A DNA stretch of 64,000 bases from Dysidea avara. Its lineage: Eukaryota; Porifera; Demospongiae; Dictyoceratida; Dysideidae. The DNA lies in contig NC_089281.1 in NCBI RefSeq assembly GCF_963678975.1, positions 30,597,187 through 30,661,186 on the forward strand, read 5' to 3'. Position numbers and translations under genes: made by a program. Every line of letters begins with the position of its first letter. Within the stretch, counting starts at the first letter, position 1. Positions 12,701 to 27,700 of the stretch are shown here, in pieces. Under the pieces are notes generated by a model that was not told where the DNA came from, did not search any database, and saw only the letters and a list, made by a program, of their open reading frames with translations.

Positions 12701-15700
12701 GGTTGTCTGTGCCTGTTGGAAATCGTGAGGTAAGCGGTTGTGTACATTTTGTGTTTGAATAACTGTATTATTTAAATTGTGTATGTATCAATATAACTAC
12801 CAATTATTCTAAGAGAAATGTCAATTAAATTAACTAAACAAATGGGTTATACCAATGCAATCTCAGTGCTAGAGATACATAAATGAATTTGTGACCAGAT
12901 TTGCAAAAGGTACTGTTTGCACATAAAACTAAATGCATTCTTAGTCACAAACAGTTATGGTACATGTCAAAATAAAAGTAGCATTTTGTAATTATGTTGT
13001 ATCTTTTTTACAATTGTGAAATGCCCATAATCCCCCATGTTTACGATTGTCCTTCTAGTGTAATAGCAAAGTTGCATGATTACATCCCGCATTATTGGAC
13101 ACACCCATTTATGGTATCCAGTGTTGGGAGTAACGCGTTACATAAGTAACGCGTTACGTAATATTATTACCATTCTTGGTAACTAAGTAATATAACGAAA
13201 TACACTATAAAACCTAGTAATATAATGCAAATTACTTCACTCACAACTATAACGCGTTGCATAGTAACGAATATTACGTAATAATATTACTTTTAATGTA
13301 GCGAAGTAACTGTAACGTGTATTATTACTAGTCAAGCTACTGTTTTAATAATAACATTATAACAATCTAAATAGCAAACCAGGTAGCTAACGACTTGGTA
13401 ACTACTTATGGAGCAAATTAAACACCTAGACATAACAAAGTTAACGGTGGCAGTAACGAAATTATCAACTATCCCTGCAATTCACCTCAAAATAATCATA
13501 TTCAAACTAATGAATCTAAGTTACTGATCATCCAGGAAATGGTTTTATAATCTCTGTCACATGGCTAGCTACACACACGTGACAGTTATTTGAGACACGC
13601 GTACATTGTTTACTCCTTGGTTTACTCCACGTGGCTGACGATTTTCGACAATGGCAGAGGAGCTACAAGATTCTGACGATGGTGATGACAGTGCAAGTGT
13701 AGAGGAGGGAAAGAAAGCAACGCTCTATATACCAATGGAGGCTTAGGCACTACTTCACCGTGGTGGAAGAAGGTGACAAAAACATGCGAGTTCGGTGTAG
13801 GTTGTGTGCACCAAGTAAGAAAACACTCTCTAGCGTCCGTAACATTACTTCAAACCTTAGGAAGCATTTAAATACAGTACACAAAGCTACACGACTAGTG
13901 CCATTGACAACAGAGAACGAAATTAGGAAATGAAAATCGGTCGGTGATGATGATGAACCACAAAGCCAGACAAAGAGGCAGTGCACACTGTTAGTGATGA
14001 GCTCTTCAATTAATCCTTCAAGGCTGCGAGGTTTCGTTGCTGAATATATTATTGAAGGTGTGTTGCCAATATCAACAATTGAGTCTCCAGCTTTTCATAA
14101 ATTGGTGTGTGGTGTATCTTCAAGCAATGTGCAACTGCCCAGCAGAAAGTCTATCACTACGTTCTTGGACAAGACTTATGACTCTATGATAGTGAAAGTG
14201 AAGGGTACATTGGAAACGATGGGAAGAGTATGCACAACTGCAGATGTGTGGTCAGCTAACAGAAGAAGTTACCTAGGGATTGGATAGATCCCCGTACATT
14301 AAAATGCCACAAAGCTGCTATTGCTTGTGCACGAGTCATGGGTCGTCACACATACAATGTTATTGCAGCTAAAATTGAAAGTGTCCATGAGTCCTTCGGG
14401 CTTTCTGGTAAAGTATGTTCCACAGTTACTGACAACGGGTCTAATTTTGTCAAAGCCTTTACCACTTATGCGCTACCAGTTCTAGATGTTCCAGTATCAT
14501 CAGATACTGAAGACAACATTGAGCTTGAAGAAGAAGTGACTTTTGTAGATGTAGCAGAGTTGATGGTGCCTGATCAAGTAGATGCACAAGATAATTCAAC
14601 ACAAATTGATTATGAATTACCACCTCACCAGAGATGTGCAGCTCACACTCTCAACTTAGTTGCCAGCACTGATGTAAACAAATTCTTTTCATCATCTCCA
14701 GCATCTAGGAGCTTATACAGAAGCGCTTTTAGTAAATGCATGGCTCTTTGGAACAAGGCCAGCCGGTCGACTGTTGCTTCAGATCAACTGCAAGAAAAGC
14801 TGAAAAGAAAGCTTTTAGTTCCTTGTCCGACTCGTTGGAACTCTTATTATGATGCCATAGAAAGAGTGGTTGAGAATTCCTTTGCAGATCTGAATGATTT
14901 ATGTGCTAAACTTGTTTTACGTGGCTTTAATGAGAGAGAGATCATGTTTTTGAAAGAATACTGCACTGTACTGAAGCCACTGTCGCGAGGATTGGATATA
15001 CTCCAAGGTGAAGATAACTGTTACTATGGCACTTTGCTGCCAACACTGGAAACCATAATTAAGAAAATGAAGACAAAGAAGTCTGAGCTTTCACCAACAA
15101 TAGTTGGACTTGTTGATTCCATAGATAGTGCAATCAGGCAACGTTTTAGTGCGCTATTTGGCAGCCATGATGTAATCGTTGCAGCTGTAACTTCACCAAA
15201 GTTTAAACTGAGATGGGTAGAAGCCCAGGAGAGAAAAGATCGGTACAAACAAATACTGCTTGATGAAATGTGTCTTTTTAGAAATGAGGAAATTCAGGTG
15301 GTAGAGGTCAGCTCAGAATCCCAAGAAAAAAGGAAAAAGAAGACAGATTTCTATGACTTTGACAGCGATGATGAAACTTCCACCAACAATGTAGATGCTG
15401 AAGCAAATGGATACTTAAGTGATGCAAAAAAGCTTGAATGCTTACAAAAATATCCAGCTGTAAAGGAAGTTTTTAAAAAATACAACACAACACTTCCCTC
15501 GAGTGCTCCAGTGGAGCGACTCTTCAGCATGGGAGCGCTTGTATTAACACCAAAACGAAATTGATTAACGGATGCACAGTTTGAGAGACTTCTGCTCATG
15601 AGATTCAACAAAGACTTTATTGACTTGAGTAACTAACTAGCCATAGTGACTTAGCAGTGACTAGGAATATGCAACTCTGTTGTGTAAGTGATTTATTTCT

Positions 15701-18700
15701 AAACAGGTATTTGTAAATCATTGAACGTCGTTATGTCAATAATGAACTTTATGAACTTTTCATTGTTTTTGGGCTACTAACAAAAGTAATATAATATGTA
15801 ATATTATTACAGTTACTTTATTTTATGGGTAATATGTAACTGTAACTAAATAGTTCAGTTGCAAGTAATATGTAATATGTAACTAGTTACTTTTAAAAGG
15901 TAACTTGCCCAACACTGATGGTATCACGTAAAATAACAATTCCATAGAAATGTATTGAAACTTATTACAGGCATGCACTTACAGAGCCACTATTACTACA
16001 TTCTACTGTATATTCCAATAAAATTTTGTATGGATGTAGCCAAGTCTTTAGGCTAGTTTGCCATGAAAACCACTTATGAATAGCTTCAATGAAATGGGAC
16101 TTATGGTAGTTGATAATTGGGGTAAGGCAACTGCATCAGCGATTGGCACTGACAGGCACAACAGCCGTTATCCAATATCTACAGTGCCAAAACACTTCAA
16201 CTAAAGACAACAAACCATTAGATATGCTTTAGAATCCCAGCAGGTAGTGAGGGCATGTGCCGAATGTTCCTTCTTATCAGCTTTGAGCAAAAAAGCAAGT
16301 TCTGTCACTAAGAATAAGAGTGATATCCGAGTACGAAGAATGTACCCATGGCCCTTAGTCTTACAGACAAGTTTCTTTAATGGTTCTTATTGATCTTGTA
16401 GCATTGTTTTCCCTGCTATCAACTATTATAAGCCTGGTTTAGTTGTAGCGATTCGCAAGAAGTTTTCACGATGAAGTAGTCTAATGACTTGGCTATATAT
16501 ATCCACACAAACTTTTATTGAAATATGTACACTGTTTATAAAGTGAAGTGCTATGGTAGCACCTCTAGGTACTATTTTTTGACTGAAGCAGTCAAAATTT
16601 AGTACTTTGAGGTGCTACCATAGCATTTATAGGTGCTACCATAGCACATCAGCTTTAACAGTTTAGTAATAATGGTTCTGGCAGTGCACGCCTGTAGTAA
16701 TTTTTAATACATTTCTATGGAGTTCCGTTTTCGTGATACCACATGTGGGTGTGCTCCTTAGTGCATGATGCAATCATGCAATTTTGCTATTACAAATATG
16801 TACGTGATTCATAATATACTTATCTACATAGCTAGCTACGTAATTATTTGTTGCATGGTGGCTCATGTGTGTAACTACGTAATTTGCATTCACTGACTGC
16901 TATTTACTGTGGCTGTATTCTTTTATTCTTCTGCAGGTTACTATGTACGCTCACTACTCTAGTACTTGACTTCATGGACCTTGTCAATGTTTTTTCGTTA
17001 TGTTTACAAACTGACGTATCTGCCTTTTAGGTACTGACTGTGGTATAGACTGCAGCTAGTTACGTGTATGTGTGTAGCTATACATATGTACATGGCCTGG
17101 TAGCTACCTCAGTCTTTGTAACATGCAGCTTGCTAGTTTCAATAAATGGATGTATAACCAGGGAAAATCCGAGGGGATTCTCTGGATTTTGTAAGGATTA
17201 TTACACAACATGCACTAGCTATTGCTCATATTATCATAATACAATAAATACAGTATTATAAAATCTCTGCATTTGCATAAAAAATTGCTATGTATAATGT
17301 GTTTCTGAAGATAGCAGATCAGTGGCTGCAGTGGCGAATTTAGTAGACATATGTTTTTGAAGATAGTGATTAGCAGCTGCATTGTGGTGACCTGTGGAGG
17401 AAACAAAATGCTTAAATTAGGTACATAGCTAGCTGTAGTTCATACAATATACAGCTGACACACAGAGAAAGAGACGTGCATACATAGCTGTGAACAGGCT
17501 TAGTCTTTGTGTGTAACGTGCAATCTAGCTGTGTATGAACTCGTCTTTTATGATGATTGCGTATATATAAAGGCATTGTAATTGCGAAAATGAGCTACTC
17601 ATAAATGTATTACACTTTTGCATAAAAACCGTAAACGTGGAATGGCACAATTACAAAATGTTGCTTTTTAAAGGCTTATTGTAGTTGATGATTTCTGCTG
17701 TTACTATCGAGATACTCTAATAGAGCAGTTGCAATTTTAGTGTCAATTTTAGTGTCATTAATAATGTTACTTATTTTGGTTTAGCACACTTTACCATCAA
17801 ACGGGTTTTATCTCAGATACACTAACTAATTTTTATATGCTTTGGAAAACATACACTTGTTAGCTAATTGCTATCAAAAACGCTCCCAAATTCAAGCCAG
17901 GAGTCAAAAGATGAGTCTTAGAAAGTGTATGTCTTTCATGTCTTTCATTTATCCAGCTATACCAAACAAAGTTGTGCAAATGGATATAACTTGTGTACTA
18001 GAGTTCCATGCTTCTCCTCTTAGTGGAATAAACACTCTTTATCTTTAAAACTTCTTGTCGCCCTCCACTGACAGCGTCTCCTAGATCTGCCTATGTCTAT
18101 CACTCTGCTGGGTCTGCTTTCTCTTCCTGTGTTTGTGGAGCCCTGTAAATCCACTGGTGATGATTTGAGGGTTCGGTGCGACTCTGGCTTTGCTGGAACA
18201 GCTGTTGTATAGACTTGGCCAGACAGCAGCAGCAGTTTGCTGGATCCTTTATAGGGCTGTTATGAGTGCTCTCAGTAGACAGTAGCCTTCATGGGCTTCA
18301 AACAGAACCTCTTAACTTTAGTCATATTTTCCCTCCATTTTTGGTCCTATAAATTGCCTCCTGTCCACCTCCCTCACTCACCACCATTAATGTACTACCT
18401 GTAATATTAATACTGGATTTTAAGTGCTCAAATTTTGTTAAGTACTAATGTACTCTACCTACACAATACATAGATGCCTATAATTAGCTCCATTCGTAGT
18501 GAAAATTTGGTGGGCACCAGCTTCAGCCGTTGGCAAGTTACGATCAATTGAATACTATTTTCACCATATTGTACATGTGTAAACAGTACTTTTTCACAAA
18601 TCGGGTCACATTTTGCTTGTACTCGGGTTAACTCTTAAAGGCACATATAGGCAAATACGCATGGGTGTAAACAAAGTACTGTAACTTTTAAAATGTATTT

Positions 18701-21700
18701 CCTATGGCTACACAATTTACTCTGTTGTATTTGTGATGTAATTAGGGATTAAAGTAGTATCTAGGGTTTATGTGTAAACAGTACTTTTTCACAAATCGGG
18801 TCACATTTTGCTTGTACTCGGGTTAACTCTTAAAGGCACATATAGGCAAATACGCGTGGCTGTAAACAAAGTACTGTAACTTTTAAAATGTATTTCCTAT
18901 GGCTACACAATTTACTCTGTTGTATTTGTGATGTAATTAGGGATTAAAGTAGTATCTAGGGTTTTTTCCTTGCACTAAAGTATGAAGCTAAAACTTGCTG
19001 TGTAAACAACTTTTCATTAAATAAGCACGCAAACCCTTTACTTACCTTTATAAAATGATCCATATCTTGATGGCGGTTGCTCCTATCAACTTGCAATACA
19101 AGCCATTCTTTTTTCCATCAAATTTTGAGTCAGGCCATATGAGAGTCATGTGATTAAATCCGCAATCAAGTTAAACACATAGTAAGAAGTTTGAATCATG
19201 GATAATGTGAGTTGCCATAGTTCTTTGTTTCATTACGTCTCTACTGTCACAGTGTTTATTTAGCCTTTCCCATGTAGCCCAGTGAATAAACTTTTGATCA
19301 TTGTGTAGTTTTAGGCTAAAGGAGTTAAGCTACTCGCCATGTATGCCTGTGTTGTGTATCTCCAAAAGTTTTATGTGCCTTTAAGGGTTTAATCTATTAG
19401 AGCTTTTCTATTTAGAATGTGGAGCTATACTCTCCCCTAACTGAACAATCATTTTTATATTGTAATGGTCAGTTTTTTTTGGGATAACCTCTGCACTGTA
19501 ATAGAGCATTTGTGTTGACTTCAGTTAGCCGAGAATAATGTCTGAGATTCTTGTGTGGTTATAAAATATGTGCTCATCTCTGTTTGTGCTGATTTAGGGT
19601 ACAGATAAACTTATTCTTCCTAATAACTTACCAAAGCAGCACATTCCGCCTGGAGTCCTAACCAGTGATTGTTACAAGTGAGTTGAGAATTGTTTTAACT
19701 TTAAGTTATACTTATATGAATAATTAAATTCAATTTGATTCCTAGCTCCATTTTGGAAGGCTCCATTTCCATATCAGTATGTAATGAGCATAATTGCAGA
19801 ATCTAACAGCCATTTTAGAGTTCACGTGATCCCCTATGACATCATAGTATGTATAAATACTACACGTCTTCTTACTTGCTTGGCTTTTATTTGGATGCAA
19901 CAGCGAATTTTTTTTTGTGATGGTTTGTTGTATGTGATCGTGAGCAACACAGGAGACAACAAGAGTGAAGACTCTTGCTAAACTGCATGCGACTATACTT
20001 TCATTAAGAGTTGAAGGTGCTCAAAGAGTGGGTCTACAAGCATGGACACTAACTTCCTAGAGGCTGGTTCACTCCAGCTGCCAAGCATTCTGAGAGGCCT
20101 ACAGGACTCCGGCAGCACTAACCTTTGCTCAAGTCAGACAGTGCAGAGAAAGTGCAGACTGACAAAGATCCAAAGAGGCAAACAACACTTTCACACAGAA
20201 TTGGGCTCAGAGTAACTAGGGGTTATGCCAACCTGCCTTGGTGCCTTATCAGCTGTTGTCTGTATCATGTGTTTCAGTAGCAGGCAAGGATAGTGATGCT
20301 AACACCTTGGTGGAACATGCAACTTTCGTTTCTAGGAATGCTGGAGGATTATCTACAATTTCTTCCCAGCAGACCAGATCATGACTCTACTAGCAGGGCA
20401 GGTATTCATAATTGAGTTCCTCCGTTGATCGCATGGCCCATCTCAGGAATTCCTTTACATCACAAGCTTTTCTGGAGAAGCTTCAGAGTTACTCCTTCCA
20501 TCCTGGAGAACTAAGATACACCACAGCTACAACTGCTTGTGCCCAAAATGGTTTTCTTGGTGTCAGCCAAGGAATAGCAATCCTGGATTTGTAGTGGATG
20601 TTGTGAATTTTCTTGCAGAGTTGTATGCACAGGACTACAAGTACCGTTCATTGAATTCACACCATTCAGCCATATCCTCAATTGTTAACAAGGTAGATGG
20701 TCATTAGGTGTGTCAGGGCACTGAAAGGAGCTTACCACCTCATCGCAGATATAATCATACAGTACAGTAGTGCTATATATTAGGGATCAGTTTTCTGGGC
20801 AGAAAATCATTCAAAAACCAGCTTCACAAAACCATCCTAAATCCTTGGTAACCAAGCCCAAAAGTGCCTTTAATATGACCCTAAGTGACTTCTAATAGAT
20901 TGCTACAAAATGTAAAAGAATTTGACTAACTGCCTCCCTGCCTGCCTGCAGGGCCACCAAGAGGAGTTAGGGGGCCCAGGGCAAATTTAGAATGTGGGGT
21001 CCTTACAGGGTGTATAAACCATAATTTTCAATAAAGAACAACAGACAAAAAAGACAGTACAAGAACAAGCTTAGCTAACTAGCTGACTACAACTAAAAGC
21101 AAACTAGCTACTAACTAATAAGCTTATTATATTGACAGTTTTAGCATGCAAAACATGCAACCTAAGGGGGTCTGGGAGCATGTCCCCAGGAAAATTTTGA
21201 AAATTAGACTCTGTGATTGAATATGAGAGTGATTTACAAGAACAAGCTAACTTTACAACTAACAGCAAACCGCTAGCTACTAACTGATAAGCTTATGACA
21301 GTTTTAGCATGCGAAACATGCCAAGCCAGGGGATCTGAGGAGAATTCCCCTCCCCCCAGAAAATTTTGAAAATTAGACTCTGAGATTAAATATGAGAGTG
21401 ATTTGTCACAGTATAATTATAATTTATTGGATTGTTTAATTAGGGTGATAGCTGTATTAGGGCATATCAAGTTTGAATTTTACAGCAAGCTTTCTGCCTA
21501 ATACACATCATCTAGAAAATTTTTGTACCCTATGCCAGACTGATTGTTAACAATTACTATAACTGAATAGAGGTGTACCGATATGGGTTTTTGGCATGTA
21601 CCGATATCCGATATTGATGCAACCAAAAGAAGCTGATAACCTATAGTCGATCCGATATTTGCATTAATATTTTAAGCAAACGAAAGAGTACATTTACCTA

Positions 21701-24700
21701 CCCTACAACAGCATGTGCATGTATTCATTGCTATGCCTATACTCTGCATGTGGTGGTGGTATACAACTTGGGTTTCTATGCACAATCCAGACAATTAGGC
21801 ATCCACAAATATTTTTATGTATACTCCCATGAAGCCTTAAACGGATATTTCTGCATTACTCCGCATTCTAATGGCTTGTGAGAAAGCTGGTACAGCAAGT
21901 TTTCTTGGTTATCCTGTGATCCTTCTTTTATTACAAAGGTACTCTATAACTGCTTCATTTGTAAAGACTGATAAGCTTTCCAGCAACAAACACTAGAATC
22001 GTGTGTATTTATATGGCTTCTCATAGCGTGGAGCTTGTTGCAGTGACCAATAAGCCAGAGCCACATGGATAACGTAGAAAACCAATGCATAATCTGTTTA
22101 TGTACAAACTGCTACTGCATAAATATTGGTAGCGATATCGGTTCTGTACTGATACCGATATTGGTAAAAAATACCATATTGGTGGCCGATATTGTAGCCG
22201 ATCCGATTATCGGTACACCTCTATAACTGAATATTTGCCTGACTGCTGTAACAGAGTGACTGTTCTATTAGAGTATCTTGATCTTATGTAGAAATCACAC
22301 TGTCACCTTATAAGATATATTACAAGTAATAGTTTGCTGCCACTGCTGCACTGCATTGCTATGGATCTCACTACTTGGATGGTATCTTTTATACTGAGGC
22401 TTCTTATGTATCTTCGAATCTACACTACAGGAAAGATTTACACTGTTGTACTATATGAGGCCCCTTACAAAGTGGGACCCAGGGCAAAATACCCCAGTTA
22501 CCACTCCCCCCCTGTCAGCAGCCCTGCCTGATGCGTTCAGGCAAGCGTAACTCAATAGTGGCTAAGGGGCTATGGGCTTAATTTTTTTCACTGTTTGATG
22601 CTTTAGCTCGACAGGTGCCTTTTGGCATTTCTACGTACAGTTCGTATCACGTGTGCTGACAGTTGGTATTTATCACGTGTAAAGCAGGTGCCTTCTTTGA
22701 TTCTAGACCAGCATACTTATATCACCATTCAATCTTCATAAAATAATCGTTAGCATTTCTTGGCTTGTCTCTCTTGGCTTTTTTTACTGGGTGAAAGGCT
22801 GCCGGGCAGTGACAAACCAGGTGACTCATTCTGCAGTAAGATGCTGTACACCCATACATTACATGGCGGCCATCTGGATGAGACTTTGAGTAGAAATTAC
22901 TCCTCTTCAACTACCTACTTGTCCTGTCGAGATACTGAGTAAACTCTCAGTCTCACCCACATTGCGCCATTTTCGAATACTGATTGGTCTCGTGACTGTC
23001 CATCAGTATATTTACGTGATGATCTGTTCACTTCATTGCATACAAACCAGTATAGTAGTATACTGCATTTTTGTAGTTGTGTAGCCTTTTATTGTAGCTG
23101 TGTGAATTCACTATATACAGCTATAAACTGTCTAGTCGATTAATTCATATAGCCTAGCTATATAAGGGGGCCATGCTGCATGGGTTCCCTGTGAAATTTG
23201 GGGGGAAAGTCGCAAGTTGCTAGCTAGTTTTACTTTAAAATTTAGCATAAATTATAATTCTTAAGGCATTTTCAAACCTTTAAATTGCAAAAATTCTGCA
23301 CTGAGTTCCTGGGGTTTGCACCCCCAGACCCCCTTGAACTTCTAATTGCTATAACTAAATGAACACTAGCCATGCAGCAAGTTTCATGCTGTGTCCTCTG
23401 TATGTCAAGTCTACAATTACTACCTATTATACATAGTATAGAAAGACTGAAGATCAACAGATAGGCTTGAGTATATTTATATAGCTAGCTAGTAGTGAAA
23501 TATCATTAAAATTGCATATCTGAGTGTCAAATTTTCAAAATTTCCTCTGGGGACATGCCACCAGACCCCCCTAGAATGCTCGTGCTTTGCACTTCGCAGA
23601 GCGTGCTTCGCACACTGTGCGACAACTCCTCTCTCATTGGCATGTATATACTAGCAATCTCAACATTATAGTCAATGGCCTGACCAACTCAATTTTCCCT
23701 CCTCCGGCCCTGAATAATGCTGGGATGTAGGCATATACCATGTTTATTAAAGTTTAGGAAATAATCATTGTCCTTACTCCAACTCATTCTCATGCCACTA
23801 GACCATCTCCTTTAATGGACCTCTCAAAGTTGGACATCAGTATGTGCTTCTACACCAATGAGGGAGTAAGTTAATCCATCCATCTTTTTAAGCGGAGCCG
23901 TACTTTGAAGATTTTTTCTTTCCAGCAGGACATATATCTTTGCCAAGTTGAGACACTGAAGTTGTATAAGGCTTAGACAGGCATTCAGGAACATGGAATT
24001 GCATTCTGCTCAAACTTTTTTTTTTCTTTCATGGATTGCACGAATCACTATAGCTTGATGGCTACATACATGATTGTTTGAAACAGGCATTTGATGCATT
24101 CATGTTAAGCTAGAGGAGCTTCATGTTCAACAGCTGCACTGGCAGGAGTGACAACTGTGGATATTTTAAGGGAAGCAAATTGGTCTTCTGAAGGGACTTT
24201 CCAGGCCTTCTACCATCATAAAGAGGACTCCAGCTGTAGTGCGGTGCTTAGAGTATCAGTACTAGCTTCTGCAGCTACTTTTTTACATATCTACAGAGCC
24301 TTCCAAAATGTACAATTGGCTCAGGATATTAATTGCCTGCATGCTATACAGGATTACACGAGGAAGGTGAAGTTGAAATATCAACATATCCACCCACCCC
24401 ACCCAACAGTGTAGCACTTTAACTGCAAATGTGATATCTTCTCTTATAAATCATATATTAGGATAGGATTATTAGTGGACCTAGTTAACTGTTATTAGAG
24501 TGGCATTCAGAGAATGCTTTGACATTATTTTGAAAAATATGCAGGGTTTTTATTCTGGTAAGAGCAGTGGCATATCTAGACTTTCCCTATTGGTATGGCA
24601 CAGCTAGGGCCTTAGCTAGGACACTGTATATGCTGCTGAAGGCAGGGGCAATCCCCACCCAAAAATATTTTGAATTTCAACAGCTGAGAAATGGCATCTG

Positions 24701-27700
24701 AGGCCATTTCAGCTGCAAAAAAAATATGGGTGCACCGATATAAATATCGGTATCGGTATCATCGGTTATCGGTAAAATACAGTTGAAATTACCGATATGT
24801 ATAACATTATTATTATTATTAAACTTGCACCTTGTGAAATCGCTTCATAACGATTATTCAGTAAGCGTAGATCGCCTGCATTACGCACCAATAAAAGCCT
24901 ATATCACGTGATATGCAAGAAAGGTAAGTGTACGCTAGCGTGAAAATTCGCTTTTGTAGCTTACAGTGACTGTAATATATAATGCCTAAAGCGCTTTTAT
25001 TAAAGCTGGCAAGAGAAACGCTATTAACTCGGCACCCATCGAACATTACCACAACGCATGTGCTTGAAATTGGGTGTAGTAACGATGCCACGTGTCAAAG
25101 CAGTTATTTGGGAATACTTTAAAGTGTCTGAGCGCAACCAGCGTTTCGCAGTTTGCCAGTGTTGCGAGAACAATGTATCCCGTGGTGGCCTCACAGTTAA
25201 AACTTTTAACACCTCCAATTTAATAAACCATCTGAGGAGGGAGCACCCTATAGATTTCAAAGACTATGAAGAGAAGAAGAAGGTGCAGGAGCTGAAAGAA
25301 AAAGAAGCAGCTGAAAAGAACGTGTGGAAGGATCCAAAGGAAACAGGAATGAAGCAGTTATGACTAGTAGAAACAGAGGCAAGGTCGAAAGCATGGGACA
25401 TCAATGATCCCCGTGCAATTCGTATTCATCATATGATAGCTGAAATGATGGCTTTGGATTTTCAACCATATTCAATTGTTTCAGACACAGGTTTTACTGA
25501 GCTGCTTAAGACCGTGGAGCCCAGATACATATTGCCAAGTCGTCGCTACTTTACTGAGGATGTTGTCCCTGGTATTGCAAGTGCTATCAATTCAAAGCTA
25601 GCTGTGGTATTGAAAGATGTAACATATTTCAGTTTAACCACTGATGTTTGGAGCACTAGTTTGACTAACCAATCGCTGATCAGCCTCAATGCTCATTGGT
25701 TAGAAGATAGTTTTGTGAGAAAATTTGCAGTCTTACATGTAAAGCATTTAGATGGGTCACATTCGGGGGAAAAGATTACTGAGAGTATAGAATCAGTGAT
25801 TGAATACTGGAAAATATCAAAGGAACGAATCCATTTAGTGTTGACCGATGAAGAAGGCCCTCAGAGATGCTAATCTGAATGGGTTTGGCTGTTTTGCGCA
25901 CTCGCTTCAGCTAGCTGTTAATGATGGTGTGATGTCACAGCCGGTGGTCATTGATGTTCTGGCTGTAGCAAGAAGTATTGTAGGCCACTTTAAGCGTTCA
26001 ACACTCGCCTATCATTTACTAGATGAAATACGTGAGCGTCTTGATATACCAAAACATAAATTGCAGCAAGATGAACCAACGCGATGGAACTCGACACTCT
26101 TTATGCTTGAATCCATCTATGAGCAAAAAATGGCACTGGCTGCTTATGCCACTGAGCATGGTGGTATCACAATGCTGAACAGCCACCAACTTGATATAAT
26201 TAGAAAACTAATTGCACTTCTGAAACCAATTGAAGAAGTAGCCAAGATGATCTCTACAAATTCAGCATGCATTTTAGCTGTGATACCATTGGTGAAGATT
26301 TTGAAGAGAATGTTGAACAAACATGATGATGATGCTGGCATAAGGACTATGAAATCAGAGATGCTGACCTCATTGGAATGCAGATTCGATAGCATTGAGC
26401 AGATAGATGAGCTTTGTGTTGCTACTATTCTACATCCACGATTCAAGCATCACTTTTTCATGGAAACAGAAACACAACAACTAGCTAGAGAATATTTGAT
26501 AATTGCAACTACACTTCAGGTGCTGATGAACCCCCTAACAAGAGGGCACGCCTTGACCATACCATCACTTTAGAGGACAATGATCAGGCATCATCTAGCA
26601 AAGTATGGGAGTATTTTACTGAACTACTGGAGGAAGCTGGGGCAACTAGTGATGTGTAGAGGAGGAGCTGAAGGAATGGTGGATAATTATTTATCAGAAC
26701 CACTTATTGACTGCAAAAAAGGTGACCCTTTGAAGTGGTGGCATGATAATGGCAGAAGATATTCATTGTTGGGAAATATGGCACAGCGGTTTTTGAGTGC
26801 TCCACCGACTAGTGTTCCATCTGAACGGCTGTTTTCTGGAGTAGGGAACCTATATAATGAAAAAAGAAGCAGATTACGCCCAGAACATGCAGAAATGCTC
26901 TTAAGTATTAAGTACAACAAACATTTGGTTGATTAAACAAACAGTTAAGGTTCTAACAGGTCTCTCTATTCATAATTTGATTTTTGTGTATGCACATTTA
27001 TATCACTCAGTTATTTTTACTAATATCAGTATTGGTATCGAAATCGGTAATTTTGTAGCAAATATATCGGTTATCGGAAAATTGGTAAATTCCCATATCG
27101 GTGCACCTCTACAAAAAAAACACATGCTTTTAGATTTTTATGAAGTAGTTTATTTGTGTATTTAACCTGTTCAAATTATACAGTAACACGAACAACATCA
27201 GGGAAGCACCCGCGTGCAGGCCTATAGCCTTTTGGTGCCACCCCTTCCAATTTGGATGAATTAGATAGCTAGCTATAAATAAAATTAGAACAAGACAACA
27301 CCATATACCTTTAAATACATGATGAAATGCTACAAGAATCTATAGATATGATGATTACAAACTACAAGAACACTATATGAAGACACGTCCTTATCAATAC
27401 CACCAACAATAGGTAATTCAATCACATGCTTAATCAGTGGGCGTTAATTAGAATCATCATAATTATTGACTCAAGACTAATAATTTGGTGAGTAATTTAG
27501 TATAGAGTAAGTTTCACTTGTTAGATAATGCAATAATCCATGAAAAGCTGGTGATTGTGGGTTTTGTGGTCTTCAGTTTGGTAGGGCACTAGCTAAGTTT
27601 AGCATGGCGTAGGCCCTACAAAGCCCTGCTGTAGATATGCCACTGGGTAAGAGACCTGTACACAGGTACACCTAGCCACAAGTTTGACAAACGAATTGCA

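Larger units (their letters stand above)
13060..16797. mobile_element. Older TIR element split by hAT element 2
   Basis: Sequence 13060-13118 plus 15926-15970 (left arm) is the imperfect reverse complement of about 16680-16797 (right arm). The outer ends read TGTAATAGCAAAGTTGCATG and its complement. The arm pairing is continuous only when hAT element 2 and one target-site copy are removed, so the hAT jumped into the left arm. A second hairpin lies inside at 16553-16645 around TGACTGAAGCAGTCA. No coding sequence belongs to the outer element. Confidence 0.75.
20400..24420 (+). pseudogene. DIRS/Ngaro-type tyrosine recombinase relic
   Basis: Two separated pieces resemble the recombinase of DIRS-like retrotransposons. 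Sequence 20430-20760 encodes decayed core-binding text (MAHLRNSFTSQAFLEKL, then in another frame FLAELYAQDYKYRSLNSHHS and AISSIVNKVDGH). Sequence 24105-24340 encodes the C-terminal motif GVTTVDILREANWSSEGTF followed by QAFYHHK. The order and orientation fit one ancestral gene interrupted by the composite element at 20950-22530 and other sequence. Multiple stops and frameshifts are present. No reverse transcriptase was recognised nearby. The whole relic lies in the 15.5-kb HPS1 intron. Confidence 0.65.
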
